IMG/VR virus record: IMGVR_UViG_3300044797_000101
Coordinates: 1 to 64,000 of that record
From: a virus
Length of the DNA stretch: 64,000 nucleotides
Direction: 5' to 3' (one strand)
How positions within the stretch are numbered: position 1 is the first letter of the stretch; each line of letters starts with the position of its first letter. A program made the translations under genes and the position numbers. This document shows positions 1 to 8,575 of this stretch, piece after piece. The notes under the pieces were generated by a model. That model did not search any database. It had not been told where the DNA came from and saw nothing but the letters and a program-made list of their open reading frames with translations.

Positions 1-2593
1 TTGGATCTGCTGGTTTCTCTTCAACCTTCATATCTTCTAGACCACTATTATCTTCTGGCATTGGCATTTCTGTTGCAGCCTTTTTATTAACTGATTCAAT
101 ATCTTTGGGATCTTTCTTTAGATCGCCGCCTTCGCGTGCACTTTCAGGGGTATCACCAGCGGTTGCTTTAGAAAGTGCTGGTTTATCTTGAACAGCTTCA
201 ATTGGAGCAGAGCTTTCAGATTTGGAGGCTTGAACTGATTTCTCAGATGCATCACCAACTTCTTTCTTGCCACTAGGGAAAGTAGTTCCTTTAGAACTTT
301 CTTCACTCTTTTGCGTATTAGGAATATGATCAGCAGGAGTGGTTGTACCCTTTACTGCTTCATCGGGTTTCTTCGTCAAATTTGGGGTCTTATGTTCTGT
401 GTCACCTTGCGCACTTGTTTCAGGAGCTGAAGAAGGAGAAGCACCACCAGGAAGAGTAGATCCTTCAACTGATTCCTCTGGTTTGTCACCCATCTCTTTT
501 TTACCTTCTGGAAGGGTAGATCCTTTAACGGATTCGTCTGGCGTACCATCAGATGCTTGTTTTTTCATATCGGTCTCCTGAGCTATAAATTCGCTGTGTG
601 CTTTCGCTACGGCTTCAGCATTCTTCATTCCGGCTGCAATATACGTTTTTGCGGCTGTTTTAATTGTTGCTTGAGCTGCAGGAGTAAGAGAAGCCCAGCT
701 AATTAAAGATGATTTTTTATCTGACTTATCATCCTTCTTATCTGCTTTATCTTCTGCTTCTATTGCTTCTGTACCTTTAGCAACGTAATCTGTTTTAACT
801 TCTTTTTCAGATTTATCGTGTTTCTTTTCCTCAGGATTTTTAGGAGTTGTTTTTACTTCTTTACCTTCTGCATCTACCTTTGGTTCTGCGTAATCGGTTT
901 TCACAACTTTAGCCTTTGGAGCTGCAGGACCAGTTTGTCCTTTCTCTTGTCCTGGCATTTCAACCTTAGAGTCCTTTACTTCTTTATGGGCAGGTGCTGC
1001 AGGACCTTTTGAACTTGTTCCTGGTTTAAGTTTTTCAAATTTAGGATTCGTTGGATAACTATGTTCTTTGTTGCTTGTACCAGTACTTGGCTTGGCTTTT
1101 GTGCCAGAAGGACCAAGCTTAGGATCAGCAGCTGTTTTAGAAAGCTTATGGGATACATCCCAGTCATGAGCCAGCTTTGTTACCCCGCCTTGCTCGTAGC
1201 GAGCAACGATCTCTTTGGCATACTCAGGGCTTGTTGCCCAAAGCTGATCAGAGAATGACATAACTTCGAATTCTGATCCCCAAATCTCTTTCAGGGAAGC
1301 TTCGAGTACTGTTTTACCATCTGCTTCGACTGACCATGTTGAGTCTAAAACGTTGTTTTTATCTTCAGTGAATTTTGCTTTAACCTTTTTAGAATCTTGT
1401 TCTTTAACGTGCTTTAATTCATCGTCACAATTAGAACATAAACCATCTTTGCTAGATGCTGAAGCGTTATCATCACAAACTTTACATTTTTCAGAAGCCA
1501 AAGCTGTTTTTACTTTAGCCACAATCTTGGATAAAAAAGACTCTTCTTTCGCGGCTGAATCGGCGATGATCTCCTTAGCTGCTAGATCATTTGCTTTCTT
1601 GGTTTTACCCATAACATATGATTCAAGCTGCTCCATCTCGTAGGCAGAAATTTTATTTAAAACCTTTTTTGTTTCATCATTTAGGGAAACATTCTTGTCA
1701 GTCATGGACGACTCCTTTTCAACTGCTGGGAAGATCCCAGATAAATCAGCTTTTAATTGTGTCTTAGTTGCGTCATCTAATTGCGAAAAAACTTTCTCAA
1801 GCTCGGCAGCTAAGTTAATCTGCTCATCCTTCGGGAGAGACGCGGTCTTCTGCATGTGACTCTTCATATTTGATAAAACTGTTTTAATTACAGCTGTAGG
1901 ATCTGCTGGAACGCCTACGATTGAATCTTCATTAAAGACGATACCTTTATTGATAGAAAAACAAGGGATTAAATCGCCTTTCTTAATATTGTATTCAGGG
2001 ATATCAACCTCAGCAGGAAACTCCTTGCCAAGACCCATTCCCATGTGATTACATTTCTCATCAGCATCAGAATGAAGCACATTACCACAAATAGAGCAAA
2101 TGGACTCGTCAACTGAGCAACCCATGCTGGTGCTATTCAATTCACCTGTTTCAATCTTACGACAAATCTCAGGGTGAAGCTTACGGTCAATCTTCCCGAC
2201 CAATTCAATATAGAATTCACCAGTTTGAGGATCGTCAATAGGCAAAGCATCGATGATCTTACCGATAGAATATAAAGAACTCTCAGAGTTATGATCTAAA
2301 AAGATATTACGACCTACAAAGGTCTGGTAAGAAGATTCTAATTCTTTACGAGGGAAATAGTCTTTGTTACCATTAAAGTTCCAACCGCGAGTACCTTCTT
2401 TCGTCATTGGGCCTTGATCACCAGCAGAAATTGCACGAGCGCGATAATATAAGAAGTCAGAATTCTTTGCTTCAAGAACCTTAGAAATAACTGGTTTAGA
2501 TGCTTCAACAACTGGTTTCTCCATAAGCACATCATCAGCAACTGTTGCTGTTTTTAAGATGCGAAGATGAGAACCTAATTTAATCAATGACAT
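1..2593 (-). CDS. Prohead maturation protease fused to scaffold-like region (partial, runs off left edge)
   Basis: 864 codons are visible from ATG at 2593 and the frame is still open at base 1. Residues about 45-215 look like a phage prohead protease. A conserved stretch leads to FLDHNSES (candidate catalytic His101), and NSTSMGC follows (candidate catalytic Ser154 or Ser156), the usual His...Ser order of the S78/U9-type head proteases. Cys166, Cys169 and later Cys/His residues form a small zinc site inside the domain. From about residue 240 the chain is Lys/Glu/Ser/Pro-rich and scaffold-like. It has a second CxxC pair near residue 380 and repeats near the visible end. Lys-Thr-Ala motifs (LKTAT near the N-terminus, MQKTAS, LSKTAA) could be self-cleavage sites. 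Its position after portal and terminase fits a head gene. The protease assignment is from motif order only. Confidence 0.6.
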   Translation of the reverse strand, partial: MSLIKLGSHLRILKTATVADDVLMEKPVVEASKPVISKVLEAKNSDFLYYRARAISAGDQGPMTKEGTRGWNFNGNKDYFPRKELESSYQTFVGRNIFLDHNSESSLYSIGKIIDALPIDDPQTGEFYIELVGKIDRKLHPEICRKIETGELNSTSMGCSVDESICSICGNVLHSDADEKCNHMGMGLGKEFPAEVDIPEYNIKKGDLIPCFSINKGIVFNEDSIVGVPADPTAVIKTVLSNMKSHMQKTASLPKDEQINLAAELEKVFSQLDDATKTQLKADLSGIFPAVEKESSMTDKNVSLNDETKKVLNKISAYEMEQLESYVMGKTKKANDLAAKEIIADSAAKEESFLSKIVAKVKTALASEKCKVCDDNASASSKDGLCSNCDDELKHVKEQDSKKVKAKFTEDKNNVLDSTWSVEADGKTVLEASLKEIWGSEFEVMSFSDQLWATSPEYAKEIVARYEQGGVTKLAHDWDVSHKLSKTAADPKLGPSGTKAKPSTGTSNKEHSYPTNPKFEKLKPGTSSKGPAAPAHKEVKDSKVEMPGQEKGQTGPAAPKAKVVKTDYAEPKVDAEGKEVKTTPKNPEEKKHDKSEKEVKTDYVAKGTEAIEAEDKADKKDDKSDKKSSLISWASLTPAAQATIKTAAKTYIAAGMKNAEAVAKAHSEFIAQETDMKKQASDGTPDESVKGSTLPEGKKEMGDKPEESVEGSTLPGGASPSSAPETSAQGDTEHKTPNLTKKPDEAVKGTTTPADHIPNTQKSEESSKGTTFPSGKKEVGDASEKSVQASKSESSAPIEAVQDKPALSKATAGDTPESAREGGDLKKDPKDIESVNKKAATEMPMPEDNSGLEDMKVEEKPADP
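252..556 (-). repeat. Imperfect tandem peptide repeat in the scaffold-like region
   Basis: At least four units of about 20 residues follow the pattern P-[DE]-E-[SA]-[VS]-[KE]-G-[ST]-T-x-P, and some continue with G-K-K-E-[MV]-G-D. Examples are ESVKGSTLPEGKKEMGD, ESVEGSTLPGG, EAVKGTTTPAD and ESSKGTTFPSGKKEVGD. The repeats are acidic/polar and probably disordered. Confidence 0.75.
1703..1717 (-). promoter_or_regulatory. Internal Shine-Dalgarno and in-frame ATG (possible nested scaffold start)
   Basis: Inside the protease gene, AAGGAG (1712-1717) is followed after six bases by an in-frame ATG (1703-1705), codon 297. This is where the protease-like part ends and the charged scaffold-like part begins. 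Lambda (C/Nu3) makes its scaffold from a nested start in the same way. Use of this site is inferred. Confidence 0.5.
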
Positions 2594-2599
2594 AGTAAA

Positions 2600-3367
2600 T
2601 TATCCTTTAAATAATCCAGTAATCCAATTAGGTACTTTCTGGCTTGTTTCTTTATTAAAATTTCGACGTTCATCCCACTCTTCATCTGTGATGTTATCAC
2701 GTTTTTCTTGCTCTTCTTTTTGTTCTAATTGTTTAAGCCAATCCATCCATTCTTCATCTGTTAATTCGTTTTCAGTTGGGATTGATTCTTCAACGTGCTC
2801 GTGTTCTAGATCCTCAAGCCACTGTTTATATTCTTCTGGGTTTAGATCTTGTTTCTCAAATGGATTTTTAATCTGTTTATGGACTTCTTTGGGCACATGG
2901 ACGATCTTTTTCTCTGGCTTCTCAGGAACCTGTTCGATCTTTGGCTCTACTACTGGCATTGGACGAACAGTCTGTTTTGGAGCCTTTTGAACGGGTACTG
3001 GACGACTTGTTCCGATATCTGTATCAGTGTCGCCGTAAGAATCAACCTCAACAGGTGAAAGATTAGGACCGCTAACAATTAAGGTACACGATTGATCGCC
3101 TGGATGCGAACGACAAAACAAGGGAGCATCGTACTCAGTTGTATCTAAAAAATTTTGTAAACTCCAAACCTGTCTATCAAGATCTTGACATTGACTATGG
3201 TGTGAACCGTTTGAATTCCAAGTGACCTGAGTATATCCGTTATTCAATAAATTTGTTAATATTGGACCAGTCATATCCTGGCGATGGTTGCCAGCTGCTT
3301 CTTTATTGAGACGGCAAATCCTCATTGCTTTTGTTGCTAGAATCGATAGCCAATTTTGATCTGTCAT
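2600..3367 (-). CDS. Hypothetical head-region protein with acidic C-terminal half
   Basis: 255 residues, immediately before the protease gene in transcription order. The first 30 residues end in LNKEAAG, a match to the Lys-Glu-Ala motif seen in the large virion proteins, so an N-terminal peptide may be removed. Residues about 30-115 form a Cys/His-containing domain with SHHSQCQDLD and APLFCRSHPGDQSC, which loosely recalls the C-terminal segment of MuF-type head morphogenesis proteins. The rest is Pro/Lys/Glu-rich with repeated DEEWMDWL and DEEWDERR segments. Function is not established. Confidence 0.75.
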   Translation of the reverse strand: MTDQNWLSILATKAMRICRLNKEAAGNHRQDMTGPILTNLLNNGYTQVTWNSNGSHHSQCQDLDRQVWSLQNFLDTTEYDAPLFCRSHPGDQSCTLIVSGPNLSPVEVDSYGDTDTDIGTSRPVPVQKAPKQTVRPMPVVEPKIEQVPEKPEKKIVHVPKEVHKQIKNPFEKQDLNPEEYKQWLEDLEHEHVEESIPTENELTDEEWMDWLKQLEQKEEQEKRDNITDEEWDERRNFNKETSQKVPNWITGLFKG

Positions 3368-3542
3368 ATCTCATTTCCAAAAATTCTAAATTACCCTTAG
3401 GTATCCATCCAGTGTTACAGTCACAAAATAGATCAGGTGAACCATAATATTCACCCATATTCTGAAAGCATTTCTTTAGACCGTGATGATCGTGTAATTC
3501 CCAGCAGTGATCACATGTACGACATTCATTTTCGTTTGACAT
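3303..3542 (-). CDS. Small zinc-knuckle protein, tail GNLEFLE
   Basis: 79 residues from the ATG at 3542. CRTCDHCWELHDHHGLKKC and a later CDC supply Cys/His ligands, followed by a tail motif GNLEFLEMRY. A 25-residue Ser/Asn-rich extension after the tail overlaps the start of the next gene by 65 bases, a larger overlap than usual here. Member of the DNLxYLE family described in the findings. Confidence 0.75.
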   Translation of the reverse strand: MSNENECRTCDHCWELHDHHGLKKCFQNMGEYYGSPDLFCDCNTGWIPKGNLEFLEMRYDRSKLAIDSSNKSNEDLPSQ

Positions 3543-3723
3543 ACTTGTGCTCAAGAAATTCAAGGTTATCCGACGGTAAAAACTCTGTGCATCTGCAACT
3601 TCCATTAACAACATATTGACACAAACAATTTTTATATTTAAAATCTGTATGCGATATATAAGAATGCTGACAGGTCCTGCATTTGTCAAAACTTCGTGGG
3701 TTCCTAATCTTTCGAATAGGCAT
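3526..3723 (-). CDS. Small zinc-knuckle protein, tail SDNLEFLE
   Basis: 65 residues. The arrangement is CRTCQHSYISH, then CLC and CRC, then FLPSDNLEFLEHKYVKRK at the extreme C-terminus. The basic N-terminus (MPIRKIRNPR) is unusual for the family. Overlaps the next family member by 17 bases, so the two form a local pair and are probably a duplication. Confidence 0.85.
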   Translation of the reverse strand: MPIRKIRNPRSFDKCRTCQHSYISHTDFKYKNCLCQYVVNGSCRCTEFLPSDNLEFLEHKYVKRK

Positions 3724-3980
3724 TACTTTGTCTCGTTTACACCATGCTTTTCTAGGATTGCTTTAGCAAATTTAATTTTATCGTAGCAATCATCCTTGAT
3801 TGTACGTTGGAGCTGCGTCAAATTTCGTTCAGAGATATCAGAGATTCTGATCAAATCTAAAACGCGACCCATATATTTAACCATTACAGCTTCAAACATA
3901 ACGGGAACATTCAGCTCGCCATCTTCTGAAATGTACGTTAGTTCTTTCTTTTCGCCTCTTTCATTACCCTCATGTTTCAT
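3723..3980 (-). CDS. Hypothetical protein
   Basis: 85 residues if it starts at the ATG at 3980, which follows GAGAGG at five bases. An upstream ATG at 3998 is also possible. Mostly helical and charged, with MFEAVMVKYMGRVLDLIRISDISERNLTQLQ in the middle. No family recognised. It is the first gene downstream of the repeated promoter-like element at 4022-4066. Confidence 0.65.
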   Translation of the reverse strand: MKHEGNERGEKKELTYISEDGELNVPVMFEAVMVKYMGRVLDLIRISDISERNLTQLQRTIKDDCYDKIKFAKAILEKHGVNETK

Positions 3981-4021
3981 AAATTCCTCTCTTTTCATAA
4001 CTTTTAGGATCAAAACTCTTT

Positions 4022-4066
4022 TAGAACGTAGTGCTCCTATTAATATAGGAAAATATTATACTTTTT
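4022..4066 (-). promoter_or_regulatory. Repeated promoter-like element, copy 1
   Basis: On the minus strand the element reads AAAAAGTATAATATTTTC, then CTATATTAATAGGAG, then CACTACGTTCTA. It matches copies at 17216-17262 and 33124-33171 almost base for base. It contains TATAAT and TATTAATA blocks and lies between two genes, about 25-40 bases before the next ATG. A promoter of a phage-specific class is the simplest reading. Confidence 0.7.
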
Positions 4067-4070
4067 AAAC

Positions 4071-4307
4071 TTATTTAGTGACGTCAAAACCAGAAGACTG
4101 AAGCCTATCAATTAATACATTTAGATCATCGGAACCATAATTATCCACACCGATGCTTTTTAGAGCAGAATGAAGCTGATCTACAGTGAGCTTCTTTGAT
4201 GGAACTTGCTTCAAGATCATCTGTGCTAAAAAGTTAGGATCTATAGTAAAACTTGCATTCTTAACTACTTGAATCTTGTTTGGTGAACCTTTTTTAGATA
4301 ATGCCAT
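4071..4307 (-). CDS. Hypothetical protein
   Basis: 78 residues. The N-terminus is basic, and the C-terminal two thirds look like a small helical domain (KLTVDQLHSALKSIGVDNYGSDD) with an EF-hand or SAP-like helical rhythm but no complete signature. It is the last gene before promoter-like copy 1. Function unknown. Confidence 0.7.
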   Translation of the reverse strand: MALSKKGSPNKIQVVKNASFTIDPNFLAQMILKQVPSKKLTVDQLHSALKSIGVDNYGSDDLNVLIDRLQSSGFDVTK

Positions 4308-4325
4308 GTTGACCTCTTATTATAA

Positions 4326-4649
4326 TTAACTAATTATAGGACTTGTAGGTGAATCTCCAGATGATGTTCCGCACCATGTACCATAATAAGGATATGCGGG
4401 TGAATATGGTTGATTTGGATAATTATGAGTATGACACCCGCAATAATGTCCATAACAAACAGGACGTGCTTCAAGAACAGCTATCTTCTTCTCTAATTCA
4501 AATAGTTTTGCCTCTAATTCTGATTTTTTCATTTTCTTAGTCGCTCCTTTACTTGATTTTTGACAATCAGGACAACGTTGATCCAAGCAACCACTAAACC
4601 AGTTAAACGGTTTATTGCAAGTAGCACAAATAATTGGGTACAATCCCAT
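4326..4649 (-). CDS. Zinc-ribbon coiled-coil protein
   Basis: 107 residues. An N-terminal zinc ribbon (CATCNKPFNWFSGCLDQRCPDC) is followed by a short coiled coil (SELEAKLFELEKKIAVLEA). A Cys/His/Tyr/Pro-rich tail follows (CYGHYCGCHTH, then Tyr-Pro repeats). Sits between the secreted protease and the head genes. No family recognised. Confidence 0.75.
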   Translation of the reverse strand: MGLYPIICATCNKPFNWFSGCLDQRCPDCQKSSKGATKKMKKSELEAKLFELEKKIAVLEARPVCYGHYCGCHTHNYPNQPYSPAYPYYGTWCGTSSGDSPTSPIIS

Positions 4650-4664
4650 ACCTTATCTCCTCTT

Positions 4665-5369
4665 TTACTTAATATCTTTTAAAAACTCTCTAATTGTTTT
4701 AAGATCTACAGCAATACCAAGACCAGTTGCACCAAACGCTCCAAACATAGATGTAGAACGTGTCAAGATACCAATCAAATGACAATTTGAATCTACAACT
4801 GCTCCACCACTATTACCAGGAAGAACGGCAGCGTCAAGAACTATAAAACGTGCTTTTTCTTCTTTAATAACCCAATTAATCTTACTTACAATACCACGAG
4901 TAAAGATATCTTGAATACCAAGAGGATTTCCAACTACCCAGCAATCTTGACCGCGAACAGCACGATCAGCTAAACGAATTGGTGTACCTTTCAGTGGTGT
5001 ATAAAGCAAGAGTAAATCAGCAGCTGGATCAACCTTCACAACAACAGCTCGTTCTGAATCATTACCGCGCTTGATCCAAATTTCCTTCAATTCTAAACCT
5101 TTTTCATCTGCACTAAAACTAACGCAATGTGCTGCTGATAAAATAATATTATCTTTAATGTAAACTCCGCTGCATGATCCCCAACCAGATTTTTCTTTCT
5201 TTTCACCAGTTTCTTCGTCAATCTTAGTCATATGAAGTTTCATCTTAATTAGAACAGTAGAATCTTCCATTCTATCTGAGATATGTGTTCCACGAACGTT
5301 GGTTGTATTGAATGCACAAGCTTGTAATAACAGTAAAGCAGACGCTAAAGCTGCGATCGATTTTTTCAT
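4665..5369 (-). CDS. Trypsin-like serine protease lipoprotein
   Basis: 234 residues. The signal peptide ends in the lipobox LLQAC (Cys18), so the mature protein should be lipid-anchored on the periplasmic side. The chymotrypsin/DegP-type fold is supported by the catalytic triad: His81 in LSAAHC, Asp118 (or Asp114) in DPAADLLLL, and Ser187 in PGNSGGAV. GNPLG sits before the serine as expected. There is no PDZ domain, so it is shorter than DegP. It is embedded between head genes, yet it carries an export signal and cannot easily be the cytoplasmic prohead protease. Possible roles are envelope modification or superinfection exclusion, both inferred. Confidence 0.88.
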   Translation of the reverse strand: MKKSIAALASALLLLQACAFNTTNVRGTHISDRMEDSTVLIKMKLHMTKIDEETGEKKEKSGWGSCSGVYIKDNIILSAAHCVSFSADEKGLELKEIWIKRGNDSERAVVVKVDPAADLLLLYTPLKGTPIRLADRAVRGQDCWVVGNPLGIQDIFTRGIVSKINWVIKEEKARFIVLDAAVLPGNSGGAVVDSNCHLIGILTRSTSMFGAFGATGLGIAVDLKTIREFLKDIK

Positions 5370-5380
5370 AGAGGTTCCTT

Positions 5381-5917
5381 TTAGTTTAAACTAGATGATG
5401 AGTATGCTTTTTCTATTCCACTTTTCTTAGCATGATCTTCAACAGCTAACGGTTGAAGATTTGTGTAGTGACAAGCTTTAAGGAACTGTTCTCTATCTGT
5501 AAGATCAAAATCGGCTAGACGTTTAATATGATCTAATTCCCAGATTTCTCCCCAATTGGCCCAAGACATATTAGAATAGAACTTAGATTCTATATACTTC
5601 TTAAAGTCTGGAATAGAACATCCAAGATCATTTACTGCAGAACCTGATTTTAAATTGTCTCTAACAGCTGTACTAATACGTCGTCTTAGATTTGATCGTA
5701 ATCTATAATTAATATCTGTTTTGCGTTTTAATATAACGTAATCAATGATAATAGATTTATTAATCTTATAATATTCTCTACTATATGTATTACGGACAAT
5801 TTTATTCTCTAAATGATACAAATGTTCATGCTGTTTTTTACAAAGTTTACAATGACTAGCACTATCTCGTCCGGTAACAAATGTATCATGTCCATTTTGA
5901 CAAAATTGCTTTTTCAT
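5381..5917 (-). CDS. HNH homing endonuclease, paralogue 1
   Basis: 178 residues. The N-terminus has a zinc-binding CQNGH...CKLC pattern, followed by a basic region. The C-terminal half holds the nuclease: NWGEIWELDHIKRL (first His with Asp) and then HYTNLQPL...DH. The segment GSAVNDLGCS...YIESKF is shared with the genes at 7652 and 16588. It directly follows the portal gene (one base between), a typical site for free-standing homing endonucleases. Confidence 0.88.
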   Translation of the reverse strand: MKKQFCQNGHDTFVTGRDSASHCKLCKKQHEHLYHLENKIVRNTYSREYYKINKSIIIDYVILKRKTDINYRLRSNLRRRISTAVRDNLKSGSAVNDLGCSIPDFKKYIESKFYSNMSWANWGEIWELDHIKRLADFDLTDREQFLKACHYTNLQPLAVEDHAKKSGIEKAYSSSSLN

Positions 5918-5918
5918 A

Positions 5919-7649
5919 TTAAATTTCTGGAGATCCTAAATCTGATGAACTCCCGACATTACCTTCACCACCGACATTTGGAGTTTGTTCTTGACCTTCA
6001 GGCAATGTTCCCTCACCAGGTTCCGTTGGTTCAATAGGTTCAGTTGGAGCACCACCTGCTCCTCCACCTTCCTCTAATCCTTCTTCAATTGCTCCACCAC
6101 CGCCACCTCCACCACCTGCTGGTTTAGAGATTTGAGCAGGTAAGCGATTATCTTGCGAACCCTTATCGAAAATCGTCCCACGTTCTTCTTCCAACTGCTT
6201 ACGTTCTGTTTCATAATCCAAATTAGGGTACTTGCTGAACAACGTCTTTGTTGAAATAAGACCCAATTTATGAAACTCTGTGAATTGCTCTTGTTCGCGT
6301 TCCTGGGCATCAATGTCCAAGGATTTGTACCATGAAATTTGTGGAAGAATTAATTGCTTCTCTCCGGTATCTGGATCCATCGTATAAAAGCCGTTCTTCT
6401 CAGCAATAGGTCTGAAAAACTTATTGATCATCCAGTCTTCAAAACTATCACGTACTTTCTTATACTGCATGACCAATGACTGAAGAGCCATTGTTTTGCT
6501 GTTACCAAAGTTTGGACCTTCACCCAAAATAATATTCTTATTTACTCCAAGACCTACAAGAAGCTGATCTTGAATATAATCGTACTCTGCGTTGAGAGGG
6601 AATTGCTTACCCATAACACTCAATGGTTCATAGTGAACAATTGGAGGAGCAACGATCGTGAATGGAGGATTCTGAATAGATTGGTTGATCAGCTGTCTCC
6701 AATTCTGTAGATCATCTTTAGAAGGCATCGTGTTGCTTGCCAAGTCACCGATGGTCCACAATTCCTTGGGGAATACATAGTTCTTAGCATAAGCAGACTG
6801 AGCAAGACGAATCCAGTCTTGTAGAATCAATGCTTTAAAGCATGATTGGATACGAGAAGTACCACGAGTAGCTGAAGGATCAGTGATACGTGCAATCTGA
6901 GACACGCATTCTTCATCTAGCTTGATGTTACGGTGCTCTTGAACAGCGTTTACGAGCTCTGGGGATGACTTCTTCAACTCTTCTACCTGCTCAATATCTT
7001 CTGGGCGAGTGGAAGAAATAAGGGCTTTAATTTCCTCAGTGGGAACCATCTCAAAGGTTTTCTTACCACTCATCATATCTGTCTTAATTTCGACGAGTTC
7101 AGGTTCTAGAAGAATGAAATTGTGCCAGCGATACATACGCTTACCATTCTTAGATGGTTTTTCATCTTGCGTTAAGTTTCCAAAGCAAATAGCTTCACCG
7201 AATTTCTCACGAGAAATGGATGCTTGGCAAATATAATCAAAGAGGTTAAACGTACCATTTGAACACATCTCTTCGTAGAACTTCTTAACTGTAGGATCAG
7301 ATACAACTAAATCAAATTTGGAAAAAGGATAAAACGCGTGCATCATTGTGATCTGTTGAATATATGGTTCAAGATTAAAGAAGATGCGGATCCATTTCAG
7401 AATTTCCTGACGAGACTTAGGCAATACCCAAGAATCTGATGTAAGTTCTGGTGAATAGAAAAATGATTGACTCTGAGAAACTGAGTACTCGCTACCAGCT
7501 GTGACATTAAGAGAAGCAACTTTGGCTACGCCCGTTGTAAATACGTTCATCTCAGCAGTAGGATTCTGAGGTCCTAATGAGAGAACTGGTGCTTTAGGTG
7601 CAGCACCGCTTTTTGTAATTTTATTGCCGCTACCCTTTGGTCGTGCCAT
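5919..7649 (-). CDS. Portal protein
   Basis: 576 residues, a normal size for a portal. Residues about 70-480 match the portal pattern. They include a wing/clip region with YPFSKFDLVV and REKFGEAICFGN, a long basic middle, and NKNIILGEGPNFGNSKTMALQSLV, resembling the region after the stem helix in T4- and SPP1-type portals. The last 70 residues are Gly/Glu/Pro-rich (a run of seven or more Gly) and probably disordered. Lies downstream of terminase with HNH genes on both sides. It forms the dodecameric DNA entry ring in the known families. Confidence 0.85.
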   Translation of the reverse strand: MARPKGSGNKITKSGAAPKAPVLSLGPQNPTAEMNVFTTGVAKVASLNVTAGSEYSVSQSQSFFYSPELTSDSWVLPKSRQEILKWIRIFFNLEPYIQQITMMHAFYPFSKFDLVVSDPTVKKFYEEMCSNGTFNLFDYICQASISREKFGEAICFGNLTQDEKPSKNGKRMYRWHNFILLEPELVEIKTDMMSGKKTFEMVPTEEIKALISSTRPEDIEQVEELKKSSPELVNAVQEHRNIKLDEECVSQIARITDPSATRGTSRIQSCFKALILQDWIRLAQSAYAKNYVFPKELWTIGDLASNTMPSKDDLQNWRQLINQSIQNPPFTIVAPPIVHYEPLSVMGKQFPLNAEYDYIQDQLLVGLGVNKNIILGEGPNFGNSKTMALQSLVMQYKKVRDSFEDWMINKFFRPIAEKNGFYTMDPDTGEKQLILPQISWYKSLDIDAQEREQEQFTEFHKLGLISTKTLFSKYPNLDYETERKQLEEERGTIFDKGSQDNRLPAQISKPAGGGGGGGGAIEEGLEEGGGAGGAPTEPIEPTEPGEGTLPEGQEQTPNVGGEGNVGSSSDLGSPEI

Positions 7650-7651
7650 AA

Positions 7652-8083
7652 TTAATTTCTCCTAAATATCGTATCTTTGCTTGTTTTATATCTATGATCT
7701 TCAATTGTTAGGGGTTGAAGATTAGTATAATGTACAGCCTTTTTAAATTGTTCTTTATTTGTAAGATCAAATGTATTCAATTCTTTAATATGATCTAATT
7801 GCCAAACTTTTCCCCAATTATTCCATGTCATATTTTCATAAAACTTTGATTCTATGTATTGTTTAAAGAATTCTATTGAACATCCCAAATCTTTAACTGC
7901 TGATCCAATTTTTTGATTATTTTTAGTTGCCATATACAAACGAACACGAAGTTTACGTCTCAATCTATAGTTAACATCATGCTTCATTTTCTCACGTTGA
8001 TATTTTCCATCTTTAATCAATTCTAATTTTCTATTCCTTAAGTACCAAGCTCTATTCTTAGCTTTTATTTTTTCTTTAGTCAT
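7652..8083 (-). CDS. HNH homing endonuclease, paralogue 2
   Basis: 143 residues, the shortest of three related copies because it lacks the N-terminal zinc finger. It keeps GSAVKDLGCS, YIESKFYENMTWNNWG, WQLDHIKEL and HYTNLQPLTIEDH, which cover the HNH catalytic elements. Inserted between terminase/8080-8517 and portal. Confidence 0.87.
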   Translation of the reverse strand: MTKEKIKAKNRAWYLRNRKLELIKDGKYQREKMKHDVNYRLRRKLRVRLYMATKNNQKIGSAVKDLGCSIEFFKQYIESKFYENMTWNNWGKVWQLDHIKELNTFDLTNKEQFKKAVHYTNLQPLTIEDHRYKTSKDTIFRRN

Positions 8084-8517
8084 AATGAATTTGTATCTAA
8101 ATCTCGTTTCGCTATCAATTCATTTTCCTGAGCAACTTTATTCTGTTTGATATAATAGTCAACTCTTGCCTTTACTTCCTGAATCTGTTGCTCAGTACCA
8201 GCTTTCTTCATTTCCTTCAATTGATTTTCAACAATCTGTAAATTCTTTTTAGCCCTAACAGCAACGCTCTTATAAGCAGTATAACGATTTTCTAAAACAG
8301 CTAAAACTTGAATCTTCTTTTCAGCTTTTTCTTTAGCCACAATACGCGTGGTTAAATCTTCTAAGCCTTTAGCATAGGCTTGAATATCAGCTGAATATTT
8401 TGCAATGACATCTCGTTCTTGTTTTCCAATGGAATAGGATTGTGAAGCTGAACCCAACGCATCGGAAACATAAAGAAGATATTTTTTTGCTTCATCAAGA
8501 ATTTGATTTGGTTTCAT
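8080..8517 (-). CDS. Hypothetical coiled-coil protein
   Basis: 145 residues, almost entirely predicted helix with long charged heptad-like stretches (NRYTAYKSVAVRAKKNLQIVEN onward). It lies between terminase large subunit and portal. A head accessory role is possible from position, but no family signature is visible. Overlaps the following HNH gene by four bases. Confidence 0.7.
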   Translation of the reverse strand: MKPNQILDEAKKYLLYVSDALGSASQSYSIGKQERDVIAKYSADIQAYAKGLEDLTTRIVAKEKAEKKIQVLAVLENRYTAYKSVAVRAKKNLQIVENQLKEMKKAGTEQQIQEVKARVDYYIKQNKVAQENELIAKRDLDTNSL

Positions 8518-8575
8518 CAGGAAGTTCTCACTTATAACTATATCTCAATATGTCAATCTGTAAAACTTGTTTTAA

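Noticed and set aside
5381-8083. Group I intron or intein hosting the HNH genes
   Set aside because: Terminase and portal are uninterrupted reading frames and the HNH genes are free-standing, with no split gene.
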